This document shows, in pieces, positions 58,693 to 64,000 of a stretch of 64,000 nt of DNA; position 1 is the stretch's first letter; each line of letters begins with the position of its first letter. The position numbers were made by a program, and so were the translations under genes. The notes beneath the pieces were generated by a model. It searched no databases. It worked only from the letters and a program-made list of their open reading frames with translations, and was not told where the DNA came from. This stretch comes from CAVXZE01 sp963766175 (GTDB lineage Bacteria; Myxococcota_A; UBA9160; UBA6930). The stretch lies in the NCBI GenBank assembly GCA_963766175.1, contig CAVXZE010000008.1, forward strand, positions 14,973 through 78,972. The letters are read 5' to 3'.

Positions 58693-59646
58693 ATGGAGAA
58701 CGCACCGCGCCACTTTCGCTGCATCCCGCTCGGAGTCGAGGGAGGTCTGATCGAGAGCAACCTCCCCGCCTACCTGCTGGCGCCCATCGGTTCCACCGAC
58801 TTCGTCTGCCTCGACGCCGGGACCCTCCTGGCGGGTCTCCGGGTGGCTCGAACCAAGGGCTGCTTCACCGACCTGGCCATGCCGCCCGGCTCTTCCGACA
58901 CGATCGAGGGCCGGGTGCTCCGCTGTCACATCAAGGCCTATCTGCTCACCCACACCTACATCGACCACGTGAGCGGACTGATCATGAACTCACCGGCCGA
59001 CAGCCCCAAGCCGATCATGGCGCTCGAGGAGACGATCGAGGGTCTGCAGCACCACGTCTTCAACTGGATCGCCTGGCCCAACTTCGGCGGCGAGGGTGAG
59101 CCCCCGGCTCTCACCAAGTACCAGCTGGTGAGCCTGACACCAGGTGAGCGCACTCCGATTCCGGGCACCGCCATGCACGTCGAGGTCCAGCCGCTGGCTC
59201 ATGGCGCACGGACCGATTCGGCTGCCTTCTTGGTGGACGCCGACGGTCACTACGTCGTCTACATGGGCGACACCGGACCCGACCATCTCGAGGATCGGCC
59301 GACGACCCTTCGCCTCTGGGAGCGGCTGGTCCCCCTGATCCGCGAGGATCGGCTGCGCGCCATCTACATCGAGTCGTCCTACGGCGACGAAAAGCCGGAA
59401 GACCAGCTCTTCTCGCACCTGACGCCGAAGTGGATCATGCGCGCCCTCCGTCAACTCGCGGGATTGGTCGCCCCGCAAAGACCGGAGACCGCCCTCACAG
59501 GGCTCGCGGTCATCATCACCCACATCAAGCCTCACCTCGACGCCGGCGAGGAGACCCGGGATGTCGTGAAGCGACAGCTGCAGGAGCAGAATGATCTCGG
59601 CCTGCACCTCGTCTTCGCCGAGCAGGGCGAGCCCTTCGAGCTCTGA
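58693..59646 (+). CDS. Class II 3',5'-cyclic-nucleotide phosphodiesterase-like metallo-hydrolase
   Basis: The protein is 317 residues of the metallo-beta-lactamase superfamily. The class II PDE signature is recognisable in LTHTYIDHVSGLIMNSP (H-x-[H]-L-D-H-x-x-G), but the second His is Tyr89 (H87-T-Y89-I-D91-H92). Further motifs are VQPLAHG, VVYMGDTGPD and IYIESSYGDEKP, and ITHIKP near the C-terminus. If active it would hydrolyse cAMP or cGMP or a related phosphodiester. A GTG at 58669 would add eight residues. It follows the oxidoreductase gene. Confidence 0.82.
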   Translation: MENAPRHFRCIPLGVEGGLIESNLPAYLLAPIGSTDFVCLDAGTLLAGLRVARTKGCFTDLAMPPGSSDTIEGRVLRCHIKAYLLTHTYIDHVSGLIMNSPADSPKPIMALEETIEGLQHHVFNWIAWPNFGGEGEPPALTKYQLVSLTPGERTPIPGTAMHVEVQPLAHGARTDSAAFLVDADGHYVVYMGDTGPDHLEDRPTTLRLWERLVPLIREDRLRAIYIESSYGDEKPEDQLFSHLTPKWIMRALRQLAGLVAPQRPETALTGLAVIITHIKPHLDAGEETRDVVKRQLQEQNDLGLHLVFAEQGEPFEL

Positions 59647-59656
59647 GCGGGAGCCG

Positions 59657-60424
59657 TCAGTGCTGCTTTCGATCCGGATAGACCTGGGCCAGGAAGGGGT
59701 TGGGATCCGTGAAGCCACCGATCACGGAAATCGGATAGCCAAAGCCGCTCTTCGCCAGGGTGTCCAGACCCTCGATGACCCTGTCGATCTCCTCCGGCGG
59801 CAATGCGACGACGATTTCGTCGTCGGAAACCTGCCCCAGCGCCCGCTCTCCGTAGCAGGGAATCGCAACGGAGGTCTTTCCGGTCGCGTAGTAGCGGCCG
59901 AAGGAGTCCATGCACGCCCCCTCCCCAACGAAGGTGAAGTCGAAGCTCTCGTATCGGACCTTCTGCATTCCACAGAGCAGCATCATGATCTGAGCGGGAT
60001 TTCCAAACACCATGATCATGTCGGGCTCGAAACTCGCCTTGCTGAGCGGTCCGGCCACGATGGCCTGGCCGGGAGGCACCACCGGGTAGTCCTGCTGCTG
60101 CTTCATCGCCTCCTCGGGAGAGGGCATCCAGGTCCGCGACAGCTGTATGCATTCCTGCTCGACGTCTTTCTCGAGACTGCGGATCAACCCGTGAACCCGT
60201 TTGCAGCGATGGTTGAGCTTGTCTTCGCCGGTAACCGCCACGGTCAGCTTCGCAACCCGGGCCATGTAGGGAATCTGGCAGAACACGCACCCCTGACTCC
60301 AGCGGATCACGCCCTCGATGCGTTCCAGTTCACCCGCGTCCTCCAGCCTGCGAAAGGCGATGGGTTCGGTTCTGAGCTTCAGTCGGGTCTTGATTCCTTC
60401 ACTCTTCTCGGCCCATTGGCTCAT
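59657..60424 (-). CDS. DUF169 family protein
   Basis: The protein is 255 residues. It has the DUF169 pattern: KLRTEPIAFRRL near the start, QGCVFCQIPYMARV (cysteine pair), a central YPVVPPGQAIVAGPLSKASFEPDMIMVFGNPAQIMMLLCG, then CMDSFGRYYATGKTSVAIPCYGERALGQVSDDEIVVALP. The function of this family is not established. It is found near corrinoid and UroD-like methyltransferases in anaerobes. Here it is on the same strand as, and 37 bases after, the UroD-like gene, suggesting an operon. Confidence 0.87.
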   Translation of the reverse strand: MSQWAEKSEGIKTRLKLRTEPIAFRRLEDAGELERIEGVIRWSQGCVFCQIPYMARVAKLTVAVTGEDKLNHRCKRVHGLIRSLEKDVEQECIQLSRTWMPSPEEAMKQQQDYPVVPPGQAIVAGPLSKASFEPDMIMVFGNPAQIMMLLCGMQKVRYESFDFTFVGEGACMDSFGRYYATGKTSVAIPCYGERALGQVSDDEIVVALPPEEIDRVIEGLDTLAKSGFGYPISVIGGFTDPNPFLAQVYPDRKQH

Positions 60425-60461
60425 CGGGCACCTCCCCTCTGCTCCCGACCTGGGTCGGGAA

Positions 60462-61466
60462 TCACTGGCTTTGCAGGACTTCGATCAGCGCCGCGATGTT
60501 CTCCGGCTTTGCGTCGGCGGGGATCCAATGAGACGGCGCGGCGATGTAGCCGCCGTCTCGACCGACCACGTCGAGCAGGCGCTCTGCCTCCTCGCGCACC
60601 TCGGCCACGGTTCCGTAGGGGAGCGTCTTCTGGACGCTGACGCCCCCGAAGAAGCTGAGTTCGCTCCCGTACTGTTTCTTGATCTCGAAGACGTCCATCA
60701 CTTCCGGTTGAAACGGGTTGAAGACGTCCGCTCCGCACTCGATCAGCTCTGGAAACACCTTGTCCACCTTGCCACAGCTGTGAATGAAGACGAGCTTCCC
60801 TCGCGAGTGGACCAGGCCGTACATCTGCCGAATCCGCGGCTCGATGAACTCACGCCAGATCTTGGGCCCCATGATGAGACCCGTCTGCATGCCCCAGTCG
60901 TCGCCGAAGATCATCGCGTCGATATCGAAGGAGCAGACCTTCTCGATCACTTCCAGATTGAACTCGAGGATCCCATCCAGCAGTTCGTGGGCGAACTGCG
61001 GATCGTCCACCATGGCCATCAACAGGTTCTCCATGCCGAAGAGCGTCCAGGCGCGCTCGAACAGCGAGAAGCCGAAATTGACCAGAAGGAAGCGATCGTC
61101 CTTCTGGTCGAGCACCTTCTCGTAGAAGGCGTACCTGGACGGGTCACTCGGATCGGGGAACCGGTAGTCGCGCAGATTCTCGGGCGTCAGCAGCTGATTG
61201 CAGACATTTCCGATGTCCTTGTCGATGCTGCGATCCCATCGGACGCCGAACTGATCCTCCCAGACGTCCGGCTCCACCTCCTTCCAGCTTCCCGCCGGCT
61301 CACAGCCCCGCCAGGTGAGGCAGTTCCCCAGCTTGGACGCGAAACCGGGATCGCCGTAGAACTCGACCATCTTGGCGTGGGACTTCAGCGTGAATCGGAC
61401 GTCGTAAGGGACCTTGTCCGGCTGCCGATGGCTCAGCGAAGCGAGAACCCGCTCACGGTTGTTCAT
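60462..61466 (-). CDS. Uroporphyrinogen decarboxylase-family protein (MtaA/CmuA-like)
   Basis: The protein is 334 residues. It starts MNNRERVLASLSHRQPDKVP, as in the UroD/MtaA superfamily. The segment VFIHSCGKVDKVFPELIECGADVFNPFQPE contains the His-x-Cys zinc-type site of corrinoid:coenzyme methyltransferases, rather than the heme-pathway UroD active site. It may transfer a methyl group or cleave an O-methyl or related bond. ATG at 61466 has AAGGAG eight bases upstream. The longer open frame is not conserved-looking. Neighbours are DUF169 and a divergent TauE permease. Confidence 0.85.
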   Translation of the reverse strand: MNNRERVLASLSHRQPDKVPYDVRFTLKSHAKMVEFYGDPGFASKLGNCLTWRGCEPAGSWKEVEPDVWEDQFGVRWDRSIDKDIGNVCNQLLTPENLRDYRFPDPSDPSRYAFYEKVLDQKDDRFLLVNFGFSLFERAWTLFGMENLLMAMVDDPQFAHELLDGILEFNLEVIEKVCSFDIDAMIFGDDWGMQTGLIMGPKIWREFIEPRIRQMYGLVHSRGKLVFIHSCGKVDKVFPELIECGADVFNPFQPEVMDVFEIKKQYGSELSFFGGVSVQKTLPYGTVAEVREEAERLLDVVGRDGGYIAAPSHWIPADAKPENIAALIEVLQSQ

Positions 61467-61603
61467 CGTAACAGCTCCTTCGAGTATCGCCTCTCCAAGA
61501 ATGAGGGTACACCGTTCTCGACGGTGGGTCGCATTCGAGCGAGGCCCACTCCCGGTCCTGGTGGATTCGCCTACCATGGCGTCACTCGCTCCGAGGCCGC
61601 TGC

Positions 61604-62365
61604 TTGCTGATCGCCGACCCGCTGTTCTACGCCGTCGTAATTCCGGCGATCCTTCTGGTGGGGATCTCCAAGGGGGGGTTCGGCGGAGGAGTCGGGCTGG
61701 TGGGGACCCCCCTGGTGGCCCTGGTCACCACGCCGACGCGGGCCGCTGCCATCCTGCTCCCGATTCTCTGCGCGATGGATATCGTGGGCGTGATCGCCTA
61801 TCGGAGGAGCTGGGATCCGGTCAACATGCGGATTCTGGTACCCGGATCGGTCCTCGGGATCCTGCTGGGCGCGGCGACCTTTCGTTTTCTCGACGAGAAT
61901 CTGATCCGGCTGCTGATCGGAATGCTGGCGCTGGCCTTTGTCCTGCGATACTGGCTCGCGAGAAAGTCGGCCCTGGAGCCCAGGGCTCCAGATCGACGAG
62001 CGGGGAGTTTCTGGGCCGCCCTCTCGGGCTTCACCAGCTTCGTGGCCCACGCCGGGGGGCCGCCACTGAGCGTCTACCTGCTGCCCCAGAACATGGACAA
62101 GACGCTCTTCGTGGGGACCACGGTGATCTACTTCGCATTCGTCAACTACCTGAAGCTCGTCCCCTATTCCCTCCTCGGCCAGTTCAGCGGAGAGAACCTC
62201 CTCACCTCCTTGATCCTTTCGCCGCTCGCGCCCCTGGGAATGTGGCTGGGAATCTGGCTCCACCGGCGCATCGACGAGCAGTTCTTCTACCGGACGGTCT
62301 ATCTGATGCTCGCCGTCGTGGGCCTGAAGCTCCTCTACGACGGCCTGGCGGCGCTGATCGTCTAG
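61604..62365 (+). CDS. TauE/SafE family permease (sulfite/organosulfonate export type)
   Basis: The protein is 253 residues with about eight transmembrane helices. The family repeat motif appears as LLVGISKGGFGGGVGLVGTPLVAL in the first half and SGFTSFVAHAGGPPLSVYLLP in the second. Members move sulfite, sulfonates or organic acids. The substrate here is open. The start is TTG at 61604, with GAGG upstream. It is divergent from the UroD-like gene across 137 bases. Confidence 0.85.
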   Translation: MLIADPLFYAVVIPAILLVGISKGGFGGGVGLVGTPLVALVTTPTRAAAILLPILCAMDIVGVIAYRRSWDPVNMRILVPGSVLGILLGAATFRFLDENLIRLLIGMLALAFVLRYWLARKSALEPRAPDRRAGSFWAALSGFTSFVAHAGGPPLSVYLLPQNMDKTLFVGTTVIYFAFVNYLKLVPYSLLGQFSGENLLTSLILSPLAPLGMWLGIWLHRRIDEQFFYRTVYLMLAVVGLKLLYDGLAALIV

Positions 62366-62404
62366 CCCCCCTTCGAGTTCTCTACCCACGACGGTATCGG
62401 ACGC

Positions 62405-62448
62405 GCGCAACTCGTGTGCAGTTCTCGTGCAGCTCTCGCGCAGCTCGA
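62405..62448. repeat. Four tandem 11-bp degenerate repeats upstream of the PEP-CTERM gene
   Basis: Units gcgcaactcgt, gtgcagttctc, gtgcagctctc and gcgcagctcga follow each other exactly (62405-62448). An 11-bp period is close to one helical turn, as in operator arrays. They lie between the TauE gene and the PEP-CTERM gene. No promoter was clear. The role is unknown. Confidence 0.5.
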
Positions 62449-62529
62449 ATCTTCGGGTTTTTGTTCGGGTTCAGTCAACCTCTCGAAGGAGACGGTCGAT
62501 AGGGAAGTGAGAGCGCCACAACGATTCTG

Positions 62530-63372
62530 ATGTCTCGTCCCCCCCGCCAACGAGACTCGTCCAACCGGAGCGAGGTGGACAAGGTGTCGAGAATCTCCAA
62601 GCAGATATCTCTGCTCGGTTTCGCCGTTGCCCTCATGGCCAATCCGCGGTCGGCCAGTGCCCTGTCCTTTCAGTGGGACGAGAATCCCTGGCCCGGCAGC
62701 GCCGTCTTGGCGCACACCTACGATGGCATCGGCAACGGCAGCATCGACGTGGCCATCACCGACGCCAACAACTCGCTGGTTGCTGGAGCCAGCCCCGCCT
62801 CGAACTCGAACCTGGATCCTACCGGAAATGCTGGAGAGCACAGCCTCTTCATCCAGGCGACTGGGAACGACACGACGCCCTGGATCAGCATCGTCTTCGA
62901 TTTCGACAACGCCGTCGGGGGCAGGACGGCGATCACGGATCTGACCTTCTCCTTCTACGACGTCGATGCCAATCCCCCCACCAGCTGGAGGGATGTGCTT
63001 CGCATTCAAGGCGTGCTGGCCGACGGGAGCTTTGTCCCGCCCGCGACCGTGACGGGCCCGGGCGCGTCGCCTTCATGGAGCTACTCCGTCGTCGGGGGCG
63101 GCACCATCGGCAGACTAAGGGGAGCCACACCGAACCAGCCGTCGTCCGGCGCCGGCTCCGACAACGGAACGGTGACCGTCTTCTTCGATCAGGAGATCAC
63201 GGAACTCCGGATCGAGTACCGAAACGCTCACACCGGCGGCACCAATCAATGGATCGGGATCTCCAACATGACCTTCACCGAGGTTCCCGAACCCGAGGCA
63301 TTCGCCCTGCTGAGTCTGGGCCTGCTCGGCCTCGCTGTTGCGGGACGGAGACCGCGGAGAAGACGCGCCTAG
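62530..63372 (+). CDS. PEP-CTERM sorting-signal protein
   Basis: The protein is 280 residues. A signal peptide (SKQISLLGFAVALMANPRSASA) is preceded by about 20 polar residues. A GTG at 62584 would remove most of these and is a good alternative start. The middle is a beta-rich domain of unknown function (SFQWDENPWPGS, SIVFDFDNAVGG). The C-terminus VPEPEAFALLSLGLLGLAVAGRRPRRR is a PEP-CTERM motif: PEP, hydrophobic helix, basic tail. An exosortase would cleave it for export to the exopolysaccharide or surface. No exosortase gene is in this window. Confidence 0.88.
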   Translation: MSRPPRQRDSSNRSEVDKVSRISKQISLLGFAVALMANPRSASALSFQWDENPWPGSAVLAHTYDGIGNGSIDVAITDANNSLVAGASPASNSNLDPTGNAGEHSLFIQATGNDTTPWISIVFDFDNAVGGRTAITDLTFSFYDVDANPPTSWRDVLRIQGVLADGSFVPPATVTGPGASPSWSYSVVGGGTIGRLRGATPNQPSSGAGSDNGTVTVFFDQEITELRIEYRNAHTGGTNQWIGISNMTFTEVPEPEAFALLSLGLLGLAVAGRRPRRRRA

Positions 63373-63450
63373 CCTGCCTGCCTCGCCGCCCCAGAGCTGG
63401 ATCCTGGTCGACATCATGAGCACCGAGCGCAGCATCCACGCCGGTCGGGA

Positions 63451-63966
63451 CTACTGCCACCGCTCGTACTTGACGATTGCCTCCAGCGCCAGGCGGTCCT
63501 TCTGAACAGGCGATGGATCTTCCGGATAGCCCACAGCCAATAGTGCGACAACGCGTATCCGTGATGGGATCCCAAGGATCTCCTTCACTTCGTTCTCCTG
63601 GAAGGCGCCGATCCAACAGGTTCCCAGCTCCTCCGCGGCAGCGCAGAGCGTCAGATGGTCGATGGCGATGGCGATGTCGATCGGATAGCAGACTTGCCCG
63701 CAGGTCATGACGTGGCCATCGGTCTCCGCGCAGCAGGCCACCACCATGGCAGCCTGCGCGACGTGCTGCTGTCCCCTGGCGGCCCTGGAGAGCCGCTGTC
63801 GCACCACTGGATCGCGTACCGCCACGAACCGCCATTCCTGCCGGTTGCTCGCCGATGGCGCCAGGCGCGCAGCCCCGAACAGTCGTGAGATCACCTCCTC
63901 GGGTATCTCCCGGTCTCGAAACGATCGTACGCTCTTGCGCCTGGAAATGGTTTCGTACACGTCCAT
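63451..63966 (-). CDS. Nitroreductase-family FMN enzyme
   Basis: The protein is 171 residues. It starts MDVYETISRRKSVRSF, with the FMN-phosphate-binding Arg-Ser pattern. Then follow LAPSASNRQEWRFVAV, DIAIAIDHLTLCAAAEELGTCWIGAF and VVALLAVGYPED. It is a flavin reductase of unknown substrate. I use ATG at 63966, with GAGG eight bases upstream. The frame also has a GTG at 63984. Its promoter lies beyond the right edge or in the last bases. Confidence 0.9.
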   Translation of the reverse strand: MDVYETISRRKSVRSFRDREIPEEVISRLFGAARLAPSASNRQEWRFVAVRDPVVRQRLSRAARGQQHVAQAAMVVACCAETDGHVMTCGQVCYPIDIAIAIDHLTLCAAAEELGTCWIGAFQENEVKEILGIPSRIRVVALLAVGYPEDPSPVQKDRLALEAIVKYERWQ

Positions 63967-64000
63967 CGCTTTGGCCTCGTTCACTGTCGATGCGAAGGCA

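Overview
This is GC-rich, densely packed DNA from a Gram-negative (two-membrane) bacterium. Outer-membrane proteins (OprD-type porin, OmpA-family proteins, a TPR/beta-barrel protein), lipoproteins, RseP and a PEP-CTERM protein support this. The gene orders rpsB-tsf-pyrH-frr-uppS-dxr-rseP, psd-pssA-leuA-leuB-asd and secA-argJ are typical of deltaproteobacterial lineages (Myxococcota, Desulfobacterota, Binatota and relatives). I cannot place it more finely without a search. I saw no rRNA, tRNA, CRISPR array, insertion sequence or phage gene.

Region 1-21130 (all minus strand) is a core block. It runs nadK-recN, an FHA protein, an M23 peptidase, secA-argJ, then a long run from rpsB through tsf, pyrH, frr, uppS, dxr, rseP, tsaB, psd, pssA, leuA and leuB to an asd/usg-like gene cut by the window edge. 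Many junctions are 4-base ATGA or GTGA overlaps, so translation is probably coupled. The canonical cdsA between uppS and dxr is absent. RpsB carries a long tail of 14-residue repeats, RseP has three PDZ-type motifs, and the asd-like gene lacks the catalytic cysteine.

Region 21181-35296 is an envelope and signalling block. It holds rarA overlapping a membrane Ser/Thr kinase with a DUF4384-like domain, then a promoter, a TPR/beta-barrel protein and a FecR-domain protein, facing a secreted TPR-CHAT protease and an OmpA protein. Next come a decayed pfkB remnant, a DUF4398 lipoprotein, a frameshifted OmpA lipoprotein, an OprD porin and an M48 lipoprotein protease. The one gene-poor stretch over 300 bases (30624-31116) holds the ompA promoter candidate and the pfkB remnant.

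Region 35496-45806 is mixed: a thiolase, a glycosyltransferase-methyltransferase fusion, three overlapping HupE/UreJ-like genes, a pterin carbinolamine dehydratase, a small lipoprotein, an Na+/H+ antiporter-like protein with a UspA protein, and a carboxymuconolactone decarboxylase-like protein coupled to an SDR.

Region 45803-54793 is a polyphosphate island. On the minus strand a CYTH-CHAD protein, an orphan ParA ATPase, Ppx/GppA, a metallophosphoesterase and a two-domain PPK2 form a tight operon. Ppk1 is divergent. Together they would make, bind, position and consume polyphosphate. I regard this island and the CHAT/FecR/TPR-barrel/kinase locus as the best candidates for an under-described system.

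Region 54889-64000 has a 7TM histidine kinase with an altered H-box, a CBS protein, a GMC-type oxidoreductase, a class II cyclic-nucleotide-phosphodiesterase-like protein with one metal ligand replaced, DUF169 and UroD-like proteins, a TauE/SafE permease, a PEP-CTERM protein and a nitroreductase.

Short palindromes beginning AGCCCG recur at gene boundaries (12914, 30047, and half copies at 5479 and 58655) and often supply stop or start codons.
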